From Gammaproteobacteria bacterium (GTDB lineage Bacteria > Gemmatimonadota > Gemmatimonadetes > Longimicrobiales > Gaopeijiaceae), in NCBI GenBank assembly GCA_028820325.1, contig JAPPJO010000171.1, forward strand, positions 1 through 50,125: 50,125 nt of DNA, written 5' to 3'. Of this stretch, positions 1 to 8,400 are shown in pieces (the first letter of the stretch is position 1; each line of letters starts with the position of its first letter). Position numbers and translations under genes: made by a program. A model generated the notes under the pieces. That model worked only from the letters and a program-made list of their open reading frames with translations, had not been told where the DNA came from and ran no database searches.

Positions 1-141
1 CCCGAAGAAGGCCCACTCCTCCCGCGCGTCCGCGCCGCCTGCGCGGTAGACCTCGATCATGTCCACCGTCAACGACTGGTCCTGCGCCACGGCCGGGACG
101 GCGAGCAGGGTTGCCACGATCTGGCACGCGACTCGTTTCAT
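1..141 (-). CDS. Exported protein, N-terminal fragment cut by the window edge
   Basis: Only the first 47 residues are visible. The reverse strand opens with an ATG whose first base is 141 and stays open to base 1. Residues 1-20 look like a Sec signal peptide: MKR, then a hydrophobic stretch, then AVPAVAQ, with likely cleavage after VA-Q or just behind it. The mature part begins with DQSLTVDMIEVYRAGG. The start lies 5 bases after the stop of the NHL protein gene, so the two are probably cotranscribed. The visible part is too short to assign a family. Confidence 0.6.
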   Translation of the reverse strand, partial: MKRVACQIVATLLAVPAVAQDQSLTVDMIEVYRAGGADAREEWAFFG

Positions 142-146
142 CGCAG

Positions 147-1151
147 CTACCGCACCCGCATGTACTTGCGCAGCATGCGCGGTCCCACCTCCGCCCCGTA
201 TACGTTGCCGAAGGCGTCCGCCGCCACCCCTTCGGCCCCGGTGGTGCCCCGCACATACACGTGCCAGTCGGGATCCGGGATGAAGGAGGTGACCAGCCCG
301 TCTACCACGCTGCCGATGCGGATGCCGCGCACCCAGCCGGCGTTGGGTATGCCGCCGCCGGTGGAGGACTCGGAATCGGCCGAATAGAGCACGTCGTTGG
401 CGTCGATGAACAGCCCGCTGGGCCGGCCGAACTGGGTCCAGGTGTCCAGGTGGTTGCCGTCCTGGTCGAAGATCTGCAGGCGGTTGTTCTTGCGGTCGCC
501 GACGAAGAGCCGGCCCCGGGAATCCATCGCCAGCGCGTGGGGATCGCGGAACTCGCCGTTCTCGGCCCCGGTGCTGCCCCACTCCATGATGAAGTCGCCC
601 GCGCTGTTGAACTTGACGATGCGGTTGTTGCCGCCGGTGCCGTGGCCATCGGCTACGAAGATGTCGCCGTTGGGAGCCACCAGGACGTCGGACGGCTGGT
701 CGAAGGTGTCGGGTCCGTCGCCGGCCACACCGGCCTGACCCAGGCTCATCATGAGCTCGCCCACGGGGGTGAACTTGTGCACCTGGTGGCCGCGCCGTTC
801 GCCCCCGCGCGCGTCGGTGACCCAGAGGTTGCCATCGGGGTCGACGTGAATGCCGTGCGGCCACTCGAACATCCCCGCGCCGAAGCTGCGCAGCAGATTG
901 CCGTCTACGTCGAAGAGCAGGACGGGATCGAGGTCGTCGTGGCCCACGCAGGTGTTCTCGCCGCAGCGCTCGGCCACCCAGATGTTGCCGTCGGCGGCGG
1001 GATAGACGGCGCTGGTCGAGCCCCAGGTGCGGTCCTCGGGCAACTCGCCCCAGACGTCCGGCACCGCGCGGTAGGGATTGGGCGCGTGGTTCTGGGCGAG
1101 GACGGGCATCGCGAAGGTGAGGGACAGGGCGAGCAGGAGCAGCTTCTTCAT
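147..1151 (-). CDS. Secreted NHL-repeat six-bladed beta-propeller protein
   Basis: This is a 334-residue protein with a clear signal peptide (MKKLLLLALSLTFAMPVLAQ, residues 1-20), so it acts outside the cytoplasm. The mature part repeats the NHL pattern: hydrophobic strands ending in DGNIWV, DGNLWVTD, NGDIFVADG, GRLFVGDRKNNRLQIF and NVYGAE. This matches the propeller of the peptidylglycine alpha-amidating-lyase type. NHL propellers bind ligands or partners, and some are lyases or hydrolases; no catalytic residue can be assigned here. It precedes the partial exported gene by 5 bases and lies 237 bases downstream of the amidase stop. That gap carries two tandem palindromes that may control it. 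The fold call is firm but the function is unknown. Confidence 0.85.
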   Translation of the reverse strand: MKKLLLLALSLTFAMPVLAQNHAPNPYRAVPDVWGELPEDRTWGSTSAVYPAADGNIWVAERCGENTCVGHDDLDPVLLFDVDGNLLRSFGAGMFEWPHGIHVDPDGNLWVTDARGGERRGHQVHKFTPVGELMMSLGQAGVAGDGPDTFDQPSDVLVAPNGDIFVADGHGTGGNNRIVKFNSAGDFIMEWGSTGAENGEFRDPHALAMDSRGRLFVGDRKNNRLQIFDQDGNHLDTWTQFGRPSGLFIDANDVLYSADSESSTGGGIPNAGWVRGIRIGSVVDGLVTSFIPDPDWHVYVRGTTGAEGVAADAFGNVYGAEVGPRMLRKYMRVR

Positions 1152-1281
1152 CGTCTCATCTCCGATCGTGGAAGCACGCAGGAACGGTCAGGAGGGTTGA
1201 AAGGGCAATGTGGGGGATGGCCGCGTGCCCCGAAAGCGGTCAGGATGCGCTGGGTCTTCCTCCACCAGACCCTCTGTGGAG

Positions 1282-1332
1282 TGTTGCCAATCCCAAAAGG
1301 CAACAAATTGTTGCCTTTCTCGAAATGCAACA
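1282..1332. promoter_or_regulatory. Two tandem 24-bp interrupted palindromes (TGTTGC-N12-GCAACA), candidate operator
   Basis: Copy A covers 1282-1305 and copy B covers 1309-1332. Both have the form TGTTGC, 12 bases, GCAACA. They are 3 bases apart, so their inner arms also form a perfect 11-bp inverted repeat (1296-1306 and 1308-1318). Equal spacing in two copies is typical of sites for a dimeric transcription factor bound side by side. The site lies about 130 bases upstream of the NHL propeller gene (minus strand) and after the amidase stop. No canonical -35/-10 pair was found nearby, so the regulator and target are inferred. Confidence 0.5.
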
Positions 1333-1388
1333 GCGCTTGGAGGGTATAAACGGAGGGAGACTTTGGTGCCACTGGGAACGGATCCCGC

Positions 1389-3119
1389 TCAGGGAAACCC
1401 TGGAGGCGGCACCCGGCGGCGCGTGGCCTGCTCGAAGGCGTACGCCAGCGCGATCAGTCGGGGCTCGCTGCAGTTGGCCCCGGTGAACCCCACGCCGAAG
1501 GGTGCGGGACGGGCATCGAACCCTTCCGGGAAGGCCGTCGCGGGCTCGTTGGGCACGAAACCGAAGGGCACCACCACGATCGGGGTGCCGGAGCGGGCGG
1601 CGAGGCCGGCGCCACGGCTGCCCGGCGTGAAGATCGCGTCCAGATCGTGCTCGGCGAGCACGGCGTCGATGCCGCGGGTGCGGCTGAGCAGCTCGTCGCG
1701 CGCCATGTCGGCTTCGTTGCGGGCGCGGTCGGCCTCGACGTCCATCTCGTCGGAAATGTCGAAGCGCGACTGGCCGTACCTTGCGGCGCCGGCGTCCGCG
1801 TGGTCCAAGTTCCACTGGCGCAGCTCGGTCAGCGTCGTCACGGGCGCGTCCGGGCCCAGGCTCTCCAACCAGGCGTTGAAGTCGCGCTTCGCGCCGTACT
1901 TGAAGTTCACCGAGCAGTTCTGGTCGGAGCCCTTCGCCTGGTGGGCGCCCGCGCAGAAACCCCAGGCGGCGAAGTTCGAGTCCGGGTCGGGGTGGGTGTA
2001 GCTGGGGACGTCGGCGGGATCCACGACGACGGCGCCCTGAGCTTCGAGCACCGCGATCGCCTCCGCCATGAGGGCCGCTTGCGCCTCGGTGAGTCCGCCT
2101 CTGGCGTTCTCCTCCCCATTCAGGCGCACAGGGTCGTAGTAGAAGGCGCGCGGGATGCCGATGCGGGCGCCTTCGAGGCCGTCGGGGTTCAGGAACCGGG
2201 TGTAGTCGCGGTCCGGCGGCGGCTCGCAGATGGCGGTGGCCGGGTCGTTGGGGTCGGGGGCCGCGCTTTCCATCCCTCCGAGCATGATCGCCGCGTCGGC
2301 CACCGTGCGGGTCATGGGGCCGGCCATGTCGTGGTCGAGGGTGACCGGGGCGATGCCCCAGCGGCTGATGCGCCCCAGCGTCGGCCGGATCCCCACCAGC
2401 ATGTTGGCGTTGGACGGGCTGATCACCGAGCCCCCGGTGTCGGTGCCGACGTTGCCGGCCCAGAAGCTCGCGGCGGTGCCGACCCCCGAGCTGGAACCGC
2501 CCGTGCTGAGCGCGGGGCGCCCGTCGCTGGTGGCCGGGCGCGGATCGCGGCGGGGATCGTACGGGTTGTAGGCGAACCCGGTGAGGGCGTTGTAGTTGCC
2601 CGGCATCTGCCTGGGCGGGCCCGCCATCCAGTTGGCGAACTCGGTGAGGCCGGCCTTGGCGATGATGATCGCACCGGCCTCCCGCAGGTTCGTGGTCAGG
2701 GTGGCCTCGTAGGGCGGCACGTACCCCTCGAACGCGAGGGCACCCCCGGTGGTGGGGAGGTGGGTCGTGTGGATGTTGTCCTTGAGCGCAACCGGAATCC
2801 CGTGCAGCGGCCCGCGCACCTGGCCGCGCGCCCGCTCGGCGTCCAGCGCCTCCGCCTCGGCCAGGGCGTTCGGGTTGACGGAGACTGCCGCGTTTAGCCG
2901 GTCTTCATACAGCCCGATGCGGACCAGGTACTCGGTCACCAGCTGGCGCGAGCTGAGCTCCCCCCGCTCCATCGCCGCCTGCAGCTCCGGGATGCCGGCC
3001 TCGACCACGGAGAAGCCTGCTGTGTCCGGGCTCGGCGCCGCGCACGCCGACAACACGATCAAGAGCAGAGCCGCGGAGGCGTGAAGGGATCGAGGGATAC
3101 GCACGAGGGGCGGGGTCAC
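1389..3119 (-). CDS. Amidase-signature hydrolase, predicted lipoprotein
   Basis: This is a 576-residue amidase-signature enzyme, a family that hydrolyses carboxamides or short peptide amides. The Ser-cisSer-Lys triad is complete: Lys113 (VALKDNI), the cis-Ser in GGSSSG (209-210) and the nucleophile Ser231 (GTDTGGS). The N-terminus has a lipoprotein signal with lipobox LSAC, lipidated Cys about residue 26, so the enzyme is probably anchored in the envelope. The chosen GTG start is 2 bases after the gamma-glutamyltransferase stop; a GTG 15 bases downstream is equally possible. The coupling suggests one operon handling extracytoplasmic amides and peptides. The true substrate cannot be read from sequence. 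Confidence 0.88.
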   Translation of the reverse strand: MTPPLVRIPRSLHASAALLLIVLSACAAPSPDTAGFSVVEAGIPELQAAMERGELSSRQLVTEYLVRIGLYEDRLNAAVSVNPNALAEAEALDAERARGQVRGPLHGIPVALKDNIHTTHLPTTGGALAFEGYVPPYEATLTTNLREAGAIIIAKAGLTEFANWMAGPPRQMPGNYNALTGFAYNPYDPRRDPRPATSDGRPALSTGGSSSGVGTAASFWAGNVGTDTGGSVISPSNANMLVGIRPTLGRISRWGIAPVTLDHDMAGPMTRTVADAAIMLGGMESAAPDPNDPATAICEPPPDRDYTRFLNPDGLEGARIGIPRAFYYDPVRLNGEENARGGLTEAQAALMAEAIAVLEAQGAVVVDPADVPSYTHPDPDSNFAAWGFCAGAHQAKGSDQNCSVNFKYGAKRDFNAWLESLGPDAPVTTLTELRQWNLDHADAGAARYGQSRFDISDEMDVEADRARNEADMARDELLSRTRGIDAVLAEHDLDAIFTPGSRGAGLAARSGTPIVVVPFGFVPNEPATAFPEGFDARPAPFGVGFTGANCSEPRLIALAYAFEQATRRRVPPPGFP

Positions 3120-3121
3120 GT

Positions 3122-5014
3122 TCAGAATCCGAGCGACGCCGTCTCCCGGCGCACGTCCCCGGCCGCGATCATCAAGCCAGTCTCCGGATCGCGCCAGGTC
3201 ACCGTGGGCGCGCACGCGCGCCAGTTCCACAGGCCCCAGGACTGCACGTCGTGCCCCATCGCCCGCAGTGCTTCCGCGGTCTCCGCCGGGATGCGGTCCT
3301 CCATGCGGAGCAGCGCGGGGCTGCGGTTCACCTCGCTCCCGCTGCCCGGGAAGTTGTAGCTGCCGAAACGCGGCTGGTCCACGGCCTGCTCGGGGGACAT
3401 CCCCCATACCACCACGTTCAGGAAGACCTGCAGGAGCGACTGCAGCTGCTGATCGCCGCCGGGGGTGGAGAGCCCCATGAACGGGTGCCCGTCCCTCATC
3501 ACCAGGAGCGGCGCGTTGGTGTTGCGCGGGCGCTTGCCGGGCGCCATCACATTCGCGAGCCCCGGGTCCAGGTTGAACTGGCCCATGCGATTGCCGAGCC
3601 CGAAGCCCCATCCGGGGATCATGGGCGTGAAGGTGTGGCCATCGCTCTCGGTGAGGGAGAAGAGGTTGCCCTCGCCATCCATGACGCTGAGCGACGAAGT
3701 GTCGATGGAGCCGTCCGACCCCTCTCCTTCCCCGCTCGCCATCACGAAGCTCGTCGGGGCGCCGTCGGCCACCGCCGCCATCGCCGCCGGGTCGCCCCAC
3801 GGCGGCATGTCCTGAAACGCGCTCTTCTCGTCGACGAGCCCGATGCGCTCGCGCGCGTACGCCTTCCCGTACAATCCCTCCGGCGCGGGCGCGAAGTCTG
3901 GATCGCCCACGTACTTGTGGGTATCCGCCATCGCCAGGTCGATGACCTGGGAGAGGAGGTGGATGTACTCCGGCGTGTTGTAGCCGAGCGCCCGCAGGTC
4001 GTAGTTCTCGAGCATGTTGAGCATCAGGACGATGCGCGGTCCCTGGCTCCATCCGTCGCCCGTGTAGACATCGTAGCCCTGGAAGCTCGTGCCCAGGGGC
4101 TCCTCCCAGCGGCTCTCGTAGTTGGCCAAGTCCTCGTAGCGCACGATTCCGCCGTGCTCGCGGAAGAATCGGTCCACGTCGCGCGCCGGATCTCCCTTGT
4201 AGAAGGCGTCGCGCGCGGCACGGATTCCATCGGAACGGCTTCCGCCCGCGGCCAGCGCCCGCCGCTCCGCCTCCATCATGTAGCGGATGAGCCGTCCCAG
4301 GTCCGCGTTGACCATCAGGTCGCCGAGACGTTGCTCCCCGACTCCTTTCTGGAACCAGAAATCGCGGTTGTAGGGGAAGGCGAGGATCCCCTCCATCTGA
4401 TCCTCGATCATCCACTTCTGCATCTTGTAGAGATGATATCCCTCCTCCGCGATGCGCAGCGTCGGCTGCGCGGCCTCGCTGAAGCTGAGGGTGCCGAAGC
4501 GGTCGAGCGCGGCGAGCCAGACATCGACGTCCGCCGGAATCAGCGCGTTGTTGATGGGCGACTTGCCGTGTTCGAGGAAGTAGTCGAGGGTGGCGAGCGC
4601 GGGCGAGGTCCCTGCCCCGACCCGGGTGATCACGCGGTCCTCCGCTGCGCTATAGAGGATGAGCGGCGCGACCCCGGTCCATCCCGCATAGTCCATCTTG
4701 AGCGCCTTGAGGGCCATTCCCGCCGTCACCCCGGCGTCGAAGGCGTTGCCTCCGGCCCTGAGCACATCGTAGCCGGCCTGCGTGGCCAGGTAGTGCCCTG
4801 AGGAGATCACCCCGTGCGTGCCCATGACGCGCGGCCGCATGGCCTCGACGTTGTCGGCGTCGTGGACGTGGCCGTAGCTGTTGAAGGGGGCGATAGTGGC
4901 GAAGACGCTCCCATCTTCGGCCGACGCGGCTTCCTCCCCGGCGCCCATCCCCGATCCGCGCCACGCGATGAGTCCCAGGGCCGCGACTGCGACCATCCAT
5001 GTCAAATGTTTCAT
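3122..5014 (-). CDS. Gamma-glutamyltransferase-family Ntn hydrolase, exported
   Basis: This 630-residue protein belongs to the gamma-glutamyltransferase/acylase family, which self-cleaves to expose an N-terminal Thr nucleophile. The likely nucleophile is Thr439, in DTSSLSVMDGEGN. The usual motif is TTHxSVVD, so the two following residues are Ser-Ser here. Other family marks are present: the Gly-Gly of STPGGDQQ, the PGKRPRNTNAPL segment and the conserved GGNAFDAGVT near the N-terminus. Residues 1-20 form a hydrophobic signal or anchor. An AAGGAGG ribosome site lies 8 bases before the ATG. It is the first gene of a minus-strand operon with the amidase 2 bases downstream. Whether it acts on glutathione or on another gamma-glutamyl or acyl amide is open. 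Confidence 0.9.
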   Translation of the reverse strand: MKHLTWMVAVAALGLIAWRGSGMGAGEEAASAEDGSVFATIAPFNSYGHVHDADNVEAMRPRVMGTHGVISSGHYLATQAGYDVLRAGGNAFDAGVTAGMALKALKMDYAGWTGVAPLILYSAAEDRVITRVGAGTSPALATLDYFLEHGKSPINNALIPADVDVWLAALDRFGTLSFSEAAQPTLRIAEEGYHLYKMQKWMIEDQMEGILAFPYNRDFWFQKGVGEQRLGDLMVNADLGRLIRYMMEAERRALAAGGSRSDGIRAARDAFYKGDPARDVDRFFREHGGIVRYEDLANYESRWEEPLGTSFQGYDVYTGDGWSQGPRIVLMLNMLENYDLRALGYNTPEYIHLLSQVIDLAMADTHKYVGDPDFAPAPEGLYGKAYARERIGLVDEKSAFQDMPPWGDPAAMAAVADGAPTSFVMASGEGEGSDGSIDTSSLSVMDGEGNLFSLTESDGHTFTPMIPGWGFGLGNRMGQFNLDPGLANVMAPGKRPRNTNAPLLVMRDGHPFMGLSTPGGDQQLQSLLQVFLNVVVWGMSPEQAVDQPRFGSYNFPGSGSEVNRSPALLRMEDRIPAETAEALRAMGHDVQSWGLWNWRACAPTVTWRDPETGLMIAAGDVRRETASLGF

Positions 5015-5114
5015 CGCTTTGGCCTCCTTGTGCGCGCAGATACCGCGGCAACCCGCACATTCCCATCAACGTCCATATGTTGAGAACCTACTTCCCCACA
5101 TGCCCCAGGCAACC

Positions 5115-7436
5115 ATGGCAGGTCGAACGATCGTGGCTGAGCGTACCCTGGTTACAGCCTGCCTGTTGGCCGCAGGTGTCGCCTCGCCGGCGGCGGCACA
5201 GCGACCGGATGCCGGACGGGGAAATGGTCCGACCGCTTCGCGCGTCTATCTGGACGAGACCGCCCGGTACCTGATGGAGGGCGCGCGGGGGGCGCGCGAC
5301 TCCGCTCTGTCGGACATCGAGGCCTACACGGCGGTGGTCAGCGAGCGCTCGTCCGTCGAAGCGGCGGTGTTCGTCCGCGACCGGCCCATCGTCCGGCTGG
5401 AATCGGCGACCCGCGTCCGCTGGTCGAAGGATGGACCGACGGTCCTGCGGGTGCTGGGGGCCCGGTTGGAGGTCGGCGGGCAGCGCTTCAAACCCCCTCG
5501 TCCCGAGGGGACGGGGGCACGCTTCGCCAGTGACCCGCTTCGCGATCCTTTCAGTCTCTTCGTGCTCTCGATGTTCGGCTCCAACTACAGGGAGTCCTGG
5601 TTTGTCCCGTCGGTGACTCCTCTGGATGACGACGCCGATCGCTTCTACCGGTTCCGTTCCGGAGACACCATTTCCGTCCTCCTCGAGGGCGGTGAGTCGA
5701 TCCAGGCGGTGAGCGTCACTGCCAGCCCGCGCTTCCTCGACCTCGGGCTGGTCTTTGCGGTCCTCTGGATCGACCCGGATACCTTCGGCGTGGTGCGCAC
5801 GATCTATCGTCCCGCCAAGGCCATCGAATCGGAGGCAAGCTTGCGCTTTGGAAGTGACTGGGAAGGGGGCATTGGATTGGTGGTCGAAGGCAATCCGCTG
5901 GGCGACTTCGAGGCGCAGTCACCACCGCCTCCTTCTCTGCTCGAGCGCGCCCTGGCTTACGGGTACGCCGCCCTGGTTCCCCGGCTGGAACTCGGCATGC
6001 CGGCAGTGGTCGTCGACTACACCCTCTGGAATTCCCGCTACTGGCTCCCCCGCAGAGCCAGCTTCGCGGCCTACGGCGTCGGCGGAGACGAGATGGACGC
6101 CGAGCATTCGGAGACTCTGGTCACGGCGCAGGCGCGCCACGACTGGGATTTCGAGATAGAAGAGATCTCGACCGCCGACGGGGACCCGGCCACGACGGTG
6201 ACGACAGAAGAGCTGGTTCGGTCCTGGCGCGAGCCTGGAGACACGGTCGACATCAAGGACGACTCCGAACCCGACTCCGGCACGGTAGTGATCGTGCCGC
6301 GAGACTGGCGCGCGCTCGCAGCCTCCGACCGGCTCCCGCCGTCGATCTGGGAGGAACGGGAGAGCGGAATCTACGCGGGCGAGCTCGAAGAGGCGGAGAA
6401 TATCCTCGATCCCATTGGCTTGGCCCGCTTCCCCGGAGATCCGGCAGGCGCGGAGGTCGACCGTGGAGCCGGCCCGTGGTCCTTCGACCCGCCGATACTG
6501 TCCCCGGCTCTCCTCCGATACAATCCCGTGGAAGGCCTCTCGGCGGGCACCCGTCTCCTCCGTGACCACTCATGGGGACGGAGCGCGCTGACCGTACGCA
6601 CGGCGATGCGGCGGACCGAGCCCAGCGTCGACTTTTCCGTCGAGCACGGCAGAACCGGTCCTCGAACACGCTTCTCGCTGTACCGCACCCTCCGCGCAAC
6701 CGGCGGCAGGGTGGCCGGGAGGCGCCCGGAACGCCTCGAATTGGCCGCCGATTCCTCGTGGTACTACCTGGCGCAGGGAGCGGCCGTTCAGCTTCTGCCT
6801 CGGAGCGGCGAGCGCCTGTGGACATCGCTGCGCGTCTTTTCCGAGAAGACCACGACGTTGTACGGCGAAACGCGACGGCGCACGGGAGCCGATGTCTATC
6901 TGAGGCCGTGGTGGGGTGGCTTTACCGGGAGCAGGGTAAACGGCGGCGCCGACGTCTCGCTGCAGGGACTGATCGGCGACTTTCCCAGCGTCAGCCTGTC
7001 GGTCACAGGCAGGCTGGTCATCCCCCTGTCCACCGGCTGGGCGACGGCGCTGGAAGCCGGTGGCGCTCACATCCGGGGAGACCCGGCGCCTGAGGAAATC
7101 TGGCGTCTCGGGGGTTCGGGTGAATGGCTGCGGGGTTATCCGCGTGTCGTGCTGCGCGGGCGTGGGGTGTGGAGAAGCCGGGTCGAGTTCCAGCGCAGGG
7201 TCAGCCTGGCCGCCGTGTCAGCCTTCCACGACTGGGCGTCGGTGGATGGCAGCAGCCTGCAGTCGTTCGGGATCGGCGTCTCTCTGCTGAACGGTTTTCT
7301 GCGCGCGGATCTGGCCCGTCCCGTGTCGGCGTGGCACGAGCAGGGCGTCCCGGTTCCCGGAAGGCCGGGCGGCGGTGGCGACTCTGCACATCAGCCCGGA
7401 TGGAAATGGCACCTGCGCGCGCTGGCACCGTTCTAA
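5115..7436 (+). CDS. Outer-membrane protein with Omp85-like C-terminal barrel
   Basis: This is a 773-residue exported protein. The signal peptide ends at SPAAAQ. Residues about 30-480 form a beta-rich extracellular or periplasmic region of no recognised family, with loose similarity to DUF5686-type proteins. The last ~250 residues look like a transmembrane barrel: alternating hydrophobic strands, the motif WRLGGSGEWLRGY (compare the LGG...LRGY pattern of the Omp85/BamA surface-antigen family), then a strand like GIGVSLLNGFLRADLARPV, and a C-terminal Phe as in many barrels. The ATG at 5115 was preferred; an in-frame ATG at 5100 is possible. It diverges from the gamma-glutamyltransferase gene across about 100 bases. 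The barrel is probable and its cargo or partner is unknown. Confidence 0.7.
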   Translation: MAGRTIVAERTLVTACLLAAGVASPAAAQRPDAGRGNGPTASRVYLDETARYLMEGARGARDSALSDIEAYTAVVSERSSVEAAVFVRDRPIVRLESATRVRWSKDGPTVLRVLGARLEVGGQRFKPPRPEGTGARFASDPLRDPFSLFVLSMFGSNYRESWFVPSVTPLDDDADRFYRFRSGDTISVLLEGGESIQAVSVTASPRFLDLGLVFAVLWIDPDTFGVVRTIYRPAKAIESEASLRFGSDWEGGIGLVVEGNPLGDFEAQSPPPPSLLERALAYGYAALVPRLELGMPAVVVDYTLWNSRYWLPRRASFAAYGVGGDEMDAEHSETLVTAQARHDWDFEIEEISTADGDPATTVTTEELVRSWREPGDTVDIKDDSEPDSGTVVIVPRDWRALAASDRLPPSIWEERESGIYAGELEEAENILDPIGLARFPGDPAGAEVDRGAGPWSFDPPILSPALLRYNPVEGLSAGTRLLRDHSWGRSALTVRTAMRRTEPSVDFSVEHGRTGPRTRFSLYRTLRATGGRVAGRRPERLELAADSSWYYLAQGAAVQLLPRSGERLWTSLRVFSEKTTTLYGETRRRTGADVYLRPWWGGFTGSRVNGGADVSLQGLIGDFPSVSLSVTGRLVIPLSTGWATALEAGGAHIRGDPAPEEIWRLGGSGEWLRGYPRVVLRGRGVWRSRVEFQRRVSLAAVSAFHDWASVDGSSLQSFGIGVSLLNGFLRADLARPVSAWHEQGVPVPGRPGGGGDSAHQPGWKWHLRALAPF

Positions 7437-7550
7437 GGGGAGGCTCTGTCGCTATCGGGGCTCCTGCCGGCAACCACCCCGGCCGATCGGCGTTATCTTC
7501 CGTCCTCGTCGCTTCCAGTCTGCCGCCCCAGCCCCTTGCAGCCGAGTCCC

Positions 7551-8246
7551 ATGGGAAGACCTGACGCTCACGCGCAGCGGGCAGGATCGTTGCACCCGGA
7601 GATCGTCCAGGCCCGCGCCGTGCTCTTCGACTTCGATTTCACGCTCGCGGATTCCTCCACGGGCGTCGTGGTCTGCATGAATCACGCGCTTTCCTGCCTT
7701 GGGCTTCCCCCTGCCCCGGAGGATGCTATCCGCCGGACCATCGGCCTCGACCTCATCACGGTGCTCGGTATCCTCGCGGGCGAGGAATGGAAACCCCGGG
7801 GACCGGAGTTCCTCCGGCACTTCACGAGGAAGGCCGACGAGGTCATGGTCGCCAGCACCGTCTTTCTGCCCGGCGCGGGACGCGTGCTCAGGACGCTTCA
7901 CGGCGCGGGATACCGCCTCGGCGTGGTATCGACCAAGTACCGGCACCGGGTGGAGGAGGCTCTGGAGCGGGACGAGCTGCTCGGGTTTGTGGATGTGGTC
8001 GTGGGCAGCGACGACGTGCCCCGGCCCAAGCCGGCCCCGGATGGGCTGTTGCGAGCGGCGGGCGCGTTGGGCCTCGCGACCGGTGACTGCGTCTTCGTGG
8101 GCGATTCGGAGGTGGACGCGAAGGCAGCGCGGGACGCGGACATGGGGTTCGTCGCGGTTCTGACCGGGACGACGGCCGCGGAGACGTTTGCCGGGTATGC
8201 GCCGCGAGCCGTGTTCGCAGGGGTCGGGGAGATCGTTCCGGGATAA
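7551..8246 (+). CDS. HAD-family phosphatase, phosphoglycolate-phosphatase-like
   Basis: This 231-residue cytoplasmic enzyme has all four HAD motifs. Motif I is DFDFTLAD with nucleophile Asp27 and acid/base Asp29; motif II is VVSTK; motif III has the Lys of PKPAPDGL; motif IV is GDSEVDAKAA. A helical cap sits between motifs I and II (about residues 35-95), as in the Gph/PpaX and beta-phosphoglucomutase subfamily. These hydrolyse small phosphate esters; the exact substrate is unknown. The start was set at the ATG at 7551, though a TTG 15 bases upstream is in frame. It stands between two genes for exported proteins on the same strand without obvious coupling. Confidence 0.85.
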   Translation: MGRPDAHAQRAGSLHPEIVQARAVLFDFDFTLADSSTGVVVCMNHALSCLGLPPAPEDAIRRTIGLDLITVLGILAGEEWKPRGPEFLRHFTRKADEVMVASTVFLPGAGRVLRTLHGAGYRLGVVSTKYRHRVEEALERDELLGFVDVVVGSDDVPRPKPAPDGLLRAAGALGLATGDCVFVGDSEVDAKAARDADMGFVAVLTGTTAAETFAGYAPRAVFAGVGEIVPG

Positions 8247-8400
8247 CCGTCAGGCCGGCGTCGTCGGTATGGCTCGCGGCCGGCTCCGTCTGGCGGTCGC
8301 GCGGCCGGCTCCCGTGCAAAGCGTTGGCACAGTCTGGCTCTTCGCGTCCCACGCGGGCTATCGTGTCCTTCAACGCCGACCCGCCGCCCCGGAGGACGCC

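Noticed and set aside
111..1349. Long plus-strand frame covering the NHL gene
   Set aside because: It is the reverse-strand shadow of a clear NHL propeller with a signal peptide; its product is low-complexity Gly/Ala/Val with no motif.
1148..1372. Minus-strand 74-residue frame across the tandem palindromes
   Set aside because: No ribosome site or family match; it runs into the NHL start and reads through the palindromes, so chance is more likely.
3120..4415. Upstream extension of the amidase frame through the gamma-glutamyltransferase gene
   Set aside because: The extension is antigenic noise in a wrong frame of the transferase. The amidase itself starts with a lipoprotein signal near 3119.
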